In this document: positions 35,190-45,640 of the stretch, piece by piece
Layout: the number at the start of each line of letters is the position of its first letter
Numbering within the stretch: the first letter of the stretch is position 1
Translations under genes and position numbers: made by a program
NCBI GenBank assembly: GCA_964059195.1
Contig: CAXKWD010000001.1
Location: 221,782,484-221,846,483, forward strand
Reading direction: 5' to 3'
DNA from: Ectobius pallidus
Taxonomy: Eukaryota > Arthropoda > Insecta > Blattodea > Ectobiidae
DNA: 64,000 nt
Notes under the pieces: generated by a model
The model's database searches: none
What the model saw: only the letters and a program-made list of their open reading frames with translations
What the model was told of the DNA's origin: nothing

Positions 35190-35345
35190 ATAGGAAAGAG
35201 GTTCCATCTGGCGCTGTGAAGAGAACTCTGACTTAGCTCAGTTGGTAGACCATTGGCACGGGTAGTCAAATGTCCTGGGTTCAAGTCCCAGTGTCAGAGA
35301 AATTTTTATCCTATGATATTATCATGTAATGTCCAACAAATACAT
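35190..35345 (+). mobile_element. tRNA-derived SINE S3
   Basis: Leader gaggttccatctggcgctgt, then a tRNA-like head at about 35226-35300 with a perfect 7-bp acceptor pair (ctctgac / gtcagag), A box tagctcagttggtag and B box gggttcaagtccc. The D and anticodon stems are degenerate, so this is a SINE head and not a working tRNA gene. Relatives at 40490 and 53935. Confidence 0.72.
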
Positions 35346-35368
35346 AATCTGTGGTTCATTAATGCATA

Positions 35369-36238
35369 TCTCTATATATATATATAAAAGGCTTTTTCCT
35401 GACTGACTGAATGAATGACTGACTGATTGACTGACTGAATGACAGGAATCAACGTACAGCCTAAACTATAACAGGTAGAGACTTGGAATTTTGACAGTAC
35501 CTTCGTTTCATAATCTAGGTGCTCACTAAGAAAGGATTTTGAAAAATTCTGATTCTAAATGCGAAAAATTAAATGTTTTTGAAAATACATAATCCCTTTT
35601 TACATAGAATTATCAATTCCAAATCACAGAATATATTGTTGCCAAATGGTATCAGGTGGGCTTGGAAAAAACAAATGAAATGCACTTTTGACAAATAAGA
35701 GAAGTTATCAAAATAATTCATGTTTTAAATAAATATTACAGAATGAAATCCACTAAAATAATGGAATCACATAACTTTCTCTACCCTGGACATAGAGAAA
35801 ACAAAACGAGGTATGGTAATGTGTATATTATTATATTATATCGCAGGTTTTTGGAGAGAGAAGTATGAAAGTGATAATGCTTTCTGTTTAATTTCATCCC
35901 CAAAACGGTTTTATGGTAACATAAGAGTGGGAAATTTCCCGCCTCGATATTACAATTTTATGTTACAGGAATTTCTGTTTCTTCTTATTTAAACCACTAC
36001 CAGGCTTGCTGTGCACTGTACAAGCGATGGGATGCAACATTCTAGATCCTCTATGAGCCATAAAAAACTATATCAAGCGTTTTCTGAGGGAATAGTTTGA
36101 GTGTAATAAGTCGTTCTTCCTATTTCAAATTATAAATGCCTATATAAGGACCTAGAATTTAAAAATCTAAAATCCTTCATAAGTTAATTTCCAATTACAA
36201 AATACAAAACCCGGGCGACGCCGGGTCTTTTAAGCTAG
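35369..36238 (+). mobile_element. Helitron family C, complete
   Basis: TCTCTATATATATATA start after A, terminal hairpin cccgggcgacgccggg and CTAG before T. 870 bp, very close to 11554-12420. Confidence 0.88.
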
Positions 36239-36429
36239 TGCATATATATCTATCGAGGCCTATATTGTTTTTCCCTAACAAATATAAATAATTGAACGAA
36301 AAGAAAGAATTTTGTGCTTTCATAAGAGAATAAAGGTTTGAAATGACATGATTAAAACGTACCACATACACATGAACCTTAACCAATTCATGCATAAACA
36401 ATTAAAATTATTGATAATTGAAAAACAAA

Positions 36430-36640
36430 AATCCCTCTTTCGTTGTGCATTTCACGATTAAAGTGCAATGCCTAGGCAGAAAAACGACCTCAGTTTCAAG
36501 TTCCCTAGCCCAAAAAACCCCTCATAGTAAGTTTCGTCCATATCATTCATTTCTCTTTTTTTCAGGTTGCTATGGCAATTAATCTCATAATTGAATACTG
36601 TCTTGTTAATAGTTGGCGTTGGATGTACACGGAAATAAAG
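36430..36640 (-). mobile_element. Helitron D-related fragment
   Basis: gtgcatttcacgattaaagt and cgagttccctagcc-like blocks match 50815-51100. Confidence 0.5.
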
Positions 36641-36660
36641 AGTTCATATATTATTTTAAG

Positions 36661-37983
36661 ATAGCATGTACCCGCGGCTTTGTCCGCGATATTTTTTCCA
36701 AAAATTAAAAATTAAGAACATAATAGTTAAATCATTATATTTATTAACACCTAAATCACGTGGACTACATACCACGATTAGATAGCGTCGCCTGCATGGG
36801 CGTACGGTAAGGGGGGGTTCAGGGGGTTGAAACCCCTCCCGAAATATCTGCAATATTTTGAAGATTATAAATCATGGAACGAAATTAAAAAAAAAAAAAA
36901 AAATTGATTCAGCTGTTACAAATTTTACAGTTTCGTACATATCAAAGCATTATTTAAGATTTATCGCAATTTGTTTAAGATTAAAATTTCAAAAGACATG
37001 GTGTTGATAGCCCTTCAGCTTAATAACAGTGATGTATTACTTGTAAACAAAAATCCCTTCGGAATCTGTCAAACGACAACTCTAATACTCCCGCCGAAAT
37101 CCATCAACCTGTTTGTAAAGCCAACAGTAATCAAGAGCTCATCACAAAATGATCATGAAGGAATCGGTAGTAATCGGGTTTTTCCACCGGTGGATTTACA
37201 GATGACATTAAAAACGTGCCCCAAACGTAGTTTGATCATTTTTCAAAAGTAAGTTTTTATTTATAGACTCTAGCTGAAACGAGAAATGGATAGAAATCTC
37301 AAGAAAAACACTTTCAAAGACTGAGCTGCATATTAATTTATTACAGTGTATTAATTATCACAATACAATTTTAAAAAAAGTATTAATTCACAATGTGCGC
37401 AAGGACATGGAGCTGAGACGACTTTACATTGAACCCCTCCCGAACAAAATTTCACCGTACGCCCATGGTCGCCTGGTAAAAGCGACCTCGGATTCGAGTT
37501 CCTTTGCCCATAAAACCCCCATACAGTTAGTTTCGTCCAAATCGAACAATGTTTGACCATATTTAGGCCTATATGGATTATCCCTCTTCCGTGTAGGTTG
37601 AAAATTTCATATATCTGCGTGCCTTGACATTATAAACAAATGAATCGACCAGCGTGGGCTTACAACATTCAAGCGATAGCGATGCTTTTATTTCCAAGGT
37701 ATGACAAAAATAGGCAAAGCCAACTGTAATTGATTTTACATTGAAATGTATAACTGAAAACTGATGCTTCGAAAACGCAAAAAATGCACGTTTTCTGCCA
37801 GTTTTTCACTCATAACTCACGAACGAAAGCGAAAATTAAAATTTCGGCTTCGAGGTGCATTTTCCGACCCTTCAGTCCACCAATGTTTAAAATTTCAGAT
37901 CTCTGCGTTGGGTAAATTTCGCTGGGCATCGCGGACAGACAGACAGACGGAGGAAGACAGACACTTCCTTTTATTAATATAGA
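36661..37983 (-). mobile_element. Helitron family D, split by a hAT element
   Basis: 3' end atagcatgtacccgcggct at 36661, 5' end ccttttattaatataga at 37983. The two halves rejoin exactly across the hAT at 36795-37467 once one 8-bp duplication is removed. Frames at 36656, 37351 and 37764 belong to this repeat. Confidence 0.85.
36795..37467. mobile_element. hAT-type element, CATGGGCGTACGG termini
   Basis: catgggcgtacggta at the left, caccgtacgcccatg at the right, perfect 8-bp duplication gtcgcctg at 36787-36794 and 37468-37475. The interior has a 93-codon frame (36971-37252) with no recognised domain. Confidence 0.88.
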
Positions 37984-38517
37984 TAGAAGATTTGATAATA
38001 CACTTTCAGTATTGCGTTTACATGTTATAATTCACGGAGTGAAGAGAGGATCTGTTTTAATCGACAGTTCATTTCGTCTGTTTGTCTGTAAATTTGTAAT
38101 GACCAAACGTATTGTTTGATAGTCTTCCAATTTGGCATAACGTTCCTTCAAGTAATTGAAAACGAAGTATGTGTAGGGATTTTTATTTTTTATTCCATTT
38201 GAAGATGAAGAGCAGATCGCAGTCTTGCATTATAAAATAGAGTGAATGCTGTCACCTAGTGACGGCAACATTGCTGTCCCGAGTTCAAGGCTAGGTGACT
38301 ACACTATTCCTTTCTGAGTTTATGGTTATGAGAAATGCTAGCAAACAAGATTATAAATTATAAGAACATATTATAGCAGCAAAACACAACGAGACATAAG
38401 TCAGCTAATAATTGCATTTCTATAATTTTTTATAGGTTTATCCTGTTATGGTGACTTGATGTTTTACTTAGAAGTATGCAATCATGATAAAATATTTTAT
38501 ATTTACAAACATCTCAA
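37984..38517. other. Unassigned sequence
   Basis: No gene seen; tgtttgtctgtaaatttgta at 38080 hints at an old repeat. Confidence 0.3.
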
Positions 38518-39372
38518 TCTCTATATATATAAAAGGCTTTGTCCTGACTGACTGACTGAATGAATGACTGACTGAATGACAGGAATCAACGTACAGCCTA
38601 AACTATAACAGGTAGAGACTTGGAATTTTGATAGTACCTTCGTTTCATAATGTAGGTGCTCACTAAGAAAGGATTTTGAAAAATTCTGATTCTAAATGCC
38701 AAAAATTAAATGTTTTTGAAAATACTTAACCCCTTTTTGCACAAAACAAATTCTCAGAACGTATTGTTACCAGTGGTATCAGGTGGGCTTGGATTAAATG
38801 AAATGGATGTTTGACAAATTAGAGAAGGTATCATTATAATTCATATTATCTATATTAATAAAAGGAATTGTCCTCGATGCCCAGCGAAATCTACTGAACG
38901 CAGAGATCTGAAATTTTAAACATAGGTGGGCTGAAGGGTCGGAAAATGCACCTCGAAGCCGGAATTTTAATTTTAGTTTTCGTTCGTGAGTTATGAGTGA
39001 AAAACGAGTAAAAAACCTGCATTTTTTGCGTTTTCAAAACATAAGTTTTCAGTTATACATTTCAATGTCAAATCAATTACAGTTGGCTTTGGCTATTTTT
39101 GTCATATCTTGAAAATAACTTTCGCGATCGCTTGAATGTTGTAAGCCCTAAATATGGTCAAACGATGTTTTATTTGGACGAATCTCACTATACAGGGGTT
39201 TTCTGGACCAAGGAACTCGAATCTGAGGTCGCTTTTACCAGGCGACGCTATCTAATCGTGGTATGTAGTCCACGTGATTTAGGTGTTAATAAATATAATG
39301 ATATAACTATTATGCTCTTAATTTTTAATTTTTGAAATAATTATCGCGGGCGAAGCCGCGGGCACATGCTAG
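38518..39372 (+). mobile_element. Chimeric Helitron C-D, type 1
   Basis: Family C 5' end and 330 bp of C, then a complete family D beginning TCTATATTAATAAAAGG at 38849 and ending gcgggcgaagccgcgggc...CTAG at 39372. The rest of C does not follow. Same junction at 46038. Confidence 0.9.
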
Positions 39373-39387
39373 TGTTTCTATAAGCTA

Positions 39388-39390
<3 letters not shown>

Positions 39391-39425
<35 letters not shown>
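39391..39425. repeat. (TA)n microsatellite, split by a mariner fold-back
   Basis: TA tract that resumes at 40060-40143 after the fold-back, and again at 40405-40420 after a MITE. Confidence 0.9.
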
Positions 39426-39426
<1 letters not shown>

Positions 39427-40059
39427 GAGGCGCGTCCAGAAGGTAAGTTTCCCTGGGACTGTTTTCAGAAACAAAACACAATTTCATGGAAATATTTATT
39501 CCAACAGATACAGCAAGTGTTCAGCTATTTTTCAACATATTCGCCACCGGATTTAAAACATTAACCATACCTTTTAACCAACATTTTAATGCTTGTGTCG
39601 TCTGCCACCTGGGATTTGAACCACTGTCTTACAACCATCTCTGCCTCTTTCATTCTCTGTCATTTCTTGAGGTGTAGGAAAAGATGTATGGTGGAATTTA
39701 AACACCTCCCAGCAAGTCTCCTGCAGAAGTTCGGCTGGGAGATGTTTAAACATCCACCCTACAGCCCGGACCTCGCTCCCAGTGATATCCATCTTTTCCT
39801 AAACCTCAAGAAATGACAGGGAATGACAGAGAAGACGAAAAGGTAGTCACACAGAGGTTCAAATCGCAAGCGGCAGACTTCTACGACACAGGTATTCAAA
39901 AGGTTGGTCCCACGGTATAACAAACATTGTCAATTCCGGTGGCGAATTTGTTAAAAATTGCTGAACACTTGCTGTATGTGTTACAATAAATATTTCCATG
40001 AATTTGTGTTTTGTTTCTGTAAACAGTCCCACGGAAATTTACTTTCTGGACGCGCCTCC
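39426..40059. mobile_element. Mariner fold-back, complete, between TA arrays
   Basis: Terminal repeats cgaggcgcgtccagaaggta and the inverse, flanked by TA. The left half is the reverse complement of the right half for about 300 bp per arm. Both carry the mariner segment with LLQETCWEVFK on the left arm (minus strand) and HPPYSPDLAPSDIHLFLNLKK on the right arm (plus strand). No full transposase is present. Confidence 0.9.
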
Positions 40060-40143
40060 TATATATATACCTAGGTATATATATTTATATTTATATAGGC
40101 ATATATATTATATATTTATATTTATATAGTTATATATATATAT

Positions 40144-40404
40144 CTGTGGCTTGGTTCTAAAACGACCAATGTCGATTTCTTGCAAAAATGAGATCTATGC
40201 ATTATTGAGCTCGGCAAGTCTATGTCTTTCGTATAATAAAAGTGCCAATGTCTGTTGCTATTAATAGACATAGGCCTAATATAGAAACCTTAAGAGGCCA
40301 ATGTCGGAAGTTCTCAGCAAAAACTGTTTCTTCTATAAAGGCTTCAAAGTCAGTTAGCTCAAAGCAAGTTTTATGACATTGGCCCTTTTAGAACCAAGCC
40401 ACAG
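40144..40404. mobile_element. MITE with 30-bp terminal repeats
   Basis: Starts ctgtggcttggttctaaaa, ends with its inverse (28 of 30 match), lying inside a TA array so that the target duplication cannot be read. The motif ccaatgtc recurs internally. Confidence 0.8.
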
Positions 40405-40489
40405 ATATATATATATAAATCCCTACCTTTGCAGATTATAGCTTTTGTTGTTGACATTTCATGAGAATATTTATGAGATACAATTCCTC

Positions 40490-40640
40490 TGGCACCTGTC
40501 TATCTCAGTTGGTAGAGCATCGGCATGGAAATCGGAAGTTTCAGGTTCGAGTTCCGGCGTCAGAGGGAATTTTTATCCCAAATATTCTGAAAACAAAAGC
40601 AAAGTCTAATGAATATATATATATTTTTTTCAGGTAGGTG
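40490..40640 (+). mobile_element. tRNA-derived SINE S3-like
   Basis: tatctcagttggtagagcat (A box) and caggttcgagttcc (B box), ending gtcagagg, then gaatttttatcccaaatatt shared with the copy at 53961. The acceptor stem is not intact. Confidence 0.65.
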
Positions 40641-40769
40641 GCATTGCTGTTCCATCGGTTCTTAAGGCTGTGACTTGCGCAATAGGCTACAGTGAGTTCA
40701 TGCAACAGATTATTCAACCCCTAAACCTCAAGTAAGGTAGCCATTATGAAAACTATTGTTGTTTATTAC

Positions 40770-41397
40770 TAGACCTGGGATTTTAGGCTCTAAAGAAATT
40801 AGTTTTAGGCACCTATAATAGGCTTTTATAACAAGCAAATTGGCTTTTAAAATAGAAAATAGGCACTTAAAAATGTATATAGATAGAAAATAGACTTTAA
40901 AATATTACAATATACACTTAAACTGTAACATGGTCTTTTTCTAAAAAATGTGGTACACCTATTAACAGAATTAACTGCAAAATTAGGCATCACTAACTAT
41001 ATTCACTTAAACAGATATTCTTTCACTTTGACTTGACACAGTAGTCCTTCCCACTTAATCCTCCCCCTCCCCCGTCAGTCAGCATTCCTTTAGTGACAAT
41101 TGTTTGGAATAATCATGTTTCTGTGAAAAACCCACATCTGCTGTTCTGCTTTTCATTGAAGGATGCCCATTATAGGATTGTAAAATGACAGAAGTTGAAT
41201 TTTATTTTAAAAGTACAAAATAGGCATTTTTGGCACTAAAATAGTAAAATAGGCTCTAAAGGTCCAAATAGGCATTTTAGGGCACTATAAAACTCTATAA
41301 ATGTAAGTGGTTTATCATGAAACGTCCACATATTTACAGATTTTCATTTTATTTCATAAGGAACAAAATAGGCATTTGCCTTAAAATCCCAGGTCTA
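40770..41397. mobile_element. hAT-type MITE, TAGACCTGGGATTTTA termini
   Basis: tagacctgggattttagg and ccttaaaatcccaggtcta ends, perfect duplication tttattac at 40762-40769 and 41398-41405. Arms with ataggcatt and aaaatagg motifs. Confidence 0.9.
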
Positions 41398-41405
41398 TTT
41401 ATTAC

Positions 41406-42029
41406 ATATCATAAATAATAAACAAGAATTGGTTCTTCACATTCTGTGAAATTTACAATGCCTTCTTCTCCACACTACATGCAAAGCTTTATTTATAATT
41501 TATTTTAAATATTTTAAATTTGTTTTTCAAAATCTTATTAAGGGTCGGACATAATTTTGACAATGATTTTAAAGATGCATAAAAACAGTTCTTATGCTGT
41601 TCTGTTATTACTATTAGGGTCTTAATGTTGTTATTAATGAAGATATGAGGGATTGAATACAAATTATAAACTTTTCCCAGATTGTCAGAAGATTTATTTA
41701 ACTCATCAATAATAATTAAACAAAACTATCAACATTACGGGTGGGACAAAAAGTCACTTGTTTGTTATTTTACATAGTGATTAAGCACACGTACTTTGTG
41801 AAGTTAATCTTATGCCAAATTGTACCTTAAGACATATATTTTCCCAAATAAAAAAAGACATAGCTGATTACTCTTGACTATTTAGTTTTAATGAGTGTTA
41901 TACATAATCGACATATTTTAAACATGAAAGAACATACATAATGATTCCTTAATATTCACTGAATTTGAGGTTTTAAACTTACATTTGACCACATTTGACC
42001 ACAATAGTTTTATAACATCTCTCTTTGAG
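41406..42029. other. Unassigned AT-rich sequence
   Basis: No gene seen. gacaaaaagtcacttg and short direct repeats near 41985 (catttgaccacatttgacca) are present. Confidence 0.35.
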
Positions 42030-42320
42030 GGAAACAACATTTTATGAAATAGCTGTACAGTTCCCTTTTACATGGGTTTTTCATGGTTTGCCCAGTCGTA
42101 AAGGCAAATGCCGAATTGGATTTTTACATACCACGAATTATCCTCACCATTTCATCCTGTTTTATCCATTTAAATCAATATCAGTTGAAATTTACTCCAT
42201 AAAATACACCAATAATAGAAACAATTGACAGGCAATAGTTCCATGGCCTACCCTACTGTACAGACACAGATCCCGAACTCATGATATGTCCTCGTAGCTA
42301 AAAGGAGTGATTTAATTCCT
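42030..42320 (+). repeat. Repeat G copy
   Basis: Includes aggcaaatgccgaattggat, ttcatcctg and acagatcccgaactcatgat, shared with 44090-44430. Confidence 0.55.
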
Positions 42321-43004
42321 TCGGCTACTGTTATCAATCGGTTAATATATTATCAGATTATCTGGGACCCGAAGTGGTTACAATAAGCGGCGTGCACTAT
42401 ATATATATATGTAGATTGTAGCCAATTACACTTAGGTGTTGGAATTATTGTTATTATTATTATTTTAAATTTAATTTGCAATGAAACATTCGACTTTAAA
42501 TAGGATCTCTCTTCACTCAGTTAATGTAAAGACAAATATTCTTCATAATATTCGCCGTGAAAGTCTAAAATTCTTTATCTAAATTTCGAGGACTATTTAT
42601 TTACTCATTATAAATCTAGGTAATACATGTTTTAACAGCAGGCTGTGGAATATCTCGCCATAACATTCTTTGAGACGCCTAGAAAGATTGATAACATCAC
42701 ATGTCGCGACAAATTCCTGAACTAGAAGGCGCTGGAATCACGCAATGTGGGGAGACTAACGACAAGGCGAAGCAAATGACAGAAATAAGACCTCGAAGCA
42801 CGACATTCTCTTTAGGATTTATTTGTATTTCTTCCCGAACCGACTCCATTTCCTCATTCTCATGCAGAAATGTAAGGGGAAAACCCTAAAGGGTGTAAAA
42901 TTACAAGGAAGCTAATTATATCCCATGTTTGTGATAACAGAAATTATTACTTTTTGACAGTCAGTACAAACTGAACAAAAAGAACGCAACCTTACGCCAG
43001 AATA
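42321..43004. other. Unassigned region with a possible exon
   Basis: The stretch 42640-42960 matches no repeat here and is more GC-rich than its surroundings. Both strands are open. The minus frame 42697-42849 begins MESVREEIQINPKENVVLRG and extends upstream as HENEE. There is no clear splice site, so I do not call a gene. Confidence 0.3.
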
Positions 43005-43036
43005 CTAGCTTAAAAGGCCCGGCGTCGCCCGGGTTT

Positions 43037-43626
43037 TTGAAGTAAAACTTCTTTAGTGGCGGTAGAGGGTAAATCTGGAAAATCAGTCACACTAAAACCG
43101 TCACGAAATCAGTCACAATCAGTCACACTCAAAACCGACTTGTTTCGGTGCGGACTGCACAGAAAAAAAATCAACTCAATAATTAGGAGTAATCAAAGGA
43201 AATTTTTCAGACCTTACTTCCTCAATGGCAATAGACAATTTCTAAGCAATCTAAAGGAATGTTATCTATTTTATGGAACCCGGAGGTTCATTACCGCGCA
43301 AATCCAAAATTAAAAAAAAAAACAAATTGCCAAAATTTAAAAAAACAAAATTAAAAATTATAACATCCAAAAATCCAAAATTTAATAAATAATAAAATAA
43401 AAAATATAAAAAATTAAAAAAAATAAACAATTCAAAGATCGAAAATTTAAAAAATCGAAAATTAAATATTCAAAGATCCAATATTAAAAAGTCCAAAATC
43501 CAAAATTAAAAAAGTCCAAAAACCCAATATTAAAAAGTTCAATAATGCAAAATAGAAAAATCCAATAATCAAAAATAAAAAAAATAAAATAAAGTTTTAC
43601 TTCTGTCGCGTGGCGTTCCACTCACT
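43037..43626 (+). mobile_element. B element copy 6, containing a LINE fragment
   Basis: gaagtaaaacttctttag left end, cagtcacac-type duplications at 43080-43130, gactgcacagaaaa block, then LINE 3' sequence at 43211-43300, AT array, gttttacttctg and gcgtggcgttcca. Confidence 0.8.
43211..43300 (-). mobile_element. RTE-like LINE 3' end inserted in B
   Basis: cttcctcaatggcaatagac to ggttcattaccgcgc matches the 3' tail at 20330-20415. It is a severely 5'-truncated retrocopy. Confidence 0.75.
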
Positions 43627-43734
43627 CTTTTTTTATTATGTAATTGGAAATTAACTTATGAAAGACTTTCGATTTTTAAATTCTAGGTCCTTATATAGGT
43701 ATTTATAATTTGAATACAGATTTTGAAAAATGTA

Positions 43735-43990
43735 AAATTTGAGGTGAATGAAATGAGAACCACAATTTTTTCCCGCTATTTTTCTGCAGGAAAATTTTTT
43801 GTATGTACATTATTTTTCTACATATTCCCCTCCAAGTTCAATGAACTTATTCCATCAGATTGGAAGTGCTTTGATACCGCATGAGAAAAATTATTCTGGT
43901 TGACACTCTAGGCACTCATGCACCGCCGATTGGATGTTTTCATCAGACTTGAACATCTGTCCTCCAAGGTGCTCCTTTAATAAACTAAAA
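43735..43990 (-). pseudogene. Third mariner lineage, transposase C-terminus
   Basis: Minus strand reads LGGQMFKSDENIQSAVHEC, then FFSCGIKALPI, a stop, and KFIELGGEYVEK with two in-frame stops. This is the C-terminal helix region that ends GDYVEK in many insect mariners, distinct from the GDYIEK lineage at 13911. Confidence 0.72.
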
Positions 43991-44089
43991 TAATTATTAA
44001 TCGAAATTACCACACTAAATAGTAACAAAAAACCCCAGTTTCAAATCCCGCGGACGGTATTTTGACATGGTTTTTTTTTCATGATTTCT

Positions 44090-44430
44090 CCAGTCGGCAA
44101 ATGCCGAATTGGATATTTACATACCATGCATCATCCTCCAGGTCGCGGCGCTGTAAGGCCCGGGCGTCTTGGGCAGCTTAAATCCTAAAAAGGATAGGCA
44201 AAACTAAGACAAAGAAAGTAAGAAAGAAAGAATCATCCTCACCATTCCATCTTGTATCACATTCATTGAAATTAATAGGCTATCAATGAAATTTACTGAC
44301 GCCATAAAAACTAACCAACAACAGAAAATAGTTGAGTGTCAATATATGCATGGCCTACTGGTATACATACAAGACCTGAACTACTAATATGACCTCGATG
44401 CTGAAAGGAGTATAAATAAAGATGGTTTAA
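44090..44430 (+). repeat. Repeat G copy with a small retroposed insert
   Basis: G sequence (ggcaaatgccgaattggat, then caccattccatcttg) is interrupted at 44139-44231. Confidence 0.6.
44139..44231 (+). mobile_element. 93-bp retroposed insert with A-rich tail
   Basis: GC-rich body (ggcgctgtaaggcccgggcg) and a tail of aagaaagtaagaaagaaag. The 9-bp duplication atcatcctc lies at 44130-44138 and 44232-44240. It looks like the 3' end of a SINE or of a small RNA transcript. Confidence 0.65.
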
Positions 44431-44500
44431 ATTATATATATATACATATATATACACATATATATATATACATATATATACACATATATATATACATATG
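44431..44500. repeat. TA/CATA microsatellite
   Basis: Alternating tatata and cacata units. Confidence 0.9.
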
Positions 44501-44501
44501 T

Positions 44502-44895
44502 CGGCCGCGGTGGTCTGGAGGTAGCGTACCCGCCTCTAGATCCGCAGGGCGCGGGATCAAACCCGGCCGCGGTCGATGGATTTTTCAGGACGTAAAAATC
44601 CTGGGCACGGAGTCCTCCGGGAGGGACTTTAAGCTGGGGGTCCCGTGTCGTAGATTTACGGCACGTAAAAGAACTCCAAGCCTAAATTAGAGCCTCTGGA
44701 CAAAATTTCTCGGCCCTTTCACGTCCAAGAAATACTTAGTTTCCAGAGGGGGGTTGCGAGGCGATGGGCTTACCACCTGTCCCTCTACCCTCTCTCGGAA
44801 AATAAGCATATCAAAATTAGTATAGGTAATGAAACCTCCATTGGAGGCCCCTTCGCCCCACCTGGGGATCATAGGGTAACAGATACAGATATATA
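44502..44895 (+). mobile_element. tRNA-derived SINE S2
   Basis: Head ggccgcggtggtctggaggt, A box-like ggaggtagcg and B box gcgggatcaaacc, then a 300-bp body ending ggataggg-like atcatagggtaaca and a cagatata tail. The 61-codon minus frame inside is incidental. Confidence 0.75.
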
Positions 44896-44905
44896 TACAT
44901 ATATA

Positions 44906-45255
44906 CAGTAGAGACCCGCTATTCCGAAAATCTGCCTATTCCGAACAGAGTTAAAAAATACCGATTTTTTTAAACTTAAAAACAGGAGAAATTAAAAAGA
45001 CGTTAATGAAAAAACATACATTTATTGTTATACATAGGCTATATAGAGCCTAAGCTTGATGAAAACGCCTGAAACCAAATTGGAATGAAAGCTGGTTACT
45101 TACAGCACATGTCGGCTCCATTTATACAATTCCCCGCACTTAATTTGCGCCTTAACAAGTCTATACGTTGATATTATTCATGAAATCCGCCTATTCCGAA
45201 TTCCCGCTAAACCGAATGGTGTTCGGTCCTATTTCGGAATAGCGGGACTCTACAG
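44906..45255. mobile_element. pogo/Tigger-type MITE
   Basis: TA-flanked, with ends cagtagagacccgctattcc and the inverse (tttcggaatagcgggactct). The CAGTAGAGnCCCGCT..TCCGAA terminus is typical of pogo/Tigger elements. 350 bp, no frame. ccgcctattccgaa-like motifs recur near both ends. Confidence 0.85.
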
Positions 45256-45640
45256 TATTTAGGCTATATAACTTATATAATTTTAGGTATAAGTTAGGCC
45301 TATGTTTTAATTTTTAGGGAATTTTTGAACGATTTATGATATAATTGCTTTCTTTATAACATAAAGCACCAGACACAAGAATTCTAGCTTTACTAATGAG
45401 TTTATGTGTTAGGAAATTTTCTGGAGAGTTGCGGGGTCATGTTAGGGTGACAACTTATGAATGAACCGTAGAAGCTCATTAAGACAGGCGAGGGAGTGCC
45501 TAAGCTCATCGGCACGTAGAGGTCAATATTCATTACACCGTGCGGTCAATTTGTCAGCCTACTCTTACCAAGCCACTGTTATCGTGTTAGAAAACATCTT
45601 TAAACGTTTGTGCATTCCATACTAAGCCTCCTTGGTGAGA
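45256..45640. other. Unassigned sequence
   Basis: No gene seen. 45410-45545 is more GC-rich than its surroundings. Confidence 0.3.

Larger units (their letters stand above)
43005..43730 (-). mobile_element. Helitron family C, 3' part, split by a B element
   Basis: CTAG, ttaaaa, then ggcccggcgtcgcccggg hairpin at 43005-43034. It resumes at about 43630 as tattatgtaattggaaatta and stops near 43730, so the 5' half is missing. Confidence 0.8.

Noticed and set aside
35226..35300. tRNA gene with a perfect acceptor stem
   Set aside because: D-arm and anticodon stem do not pair, and the same leader (gaggttccatctggcgctgt) precedes the relative at 53935, showing a SINE family.
39391..40150. Centromere-like or satellite array from the repeated TA blocks
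   Set aside because: They are one TA microsatellite broken up by a mariner fold-back and a MITE.
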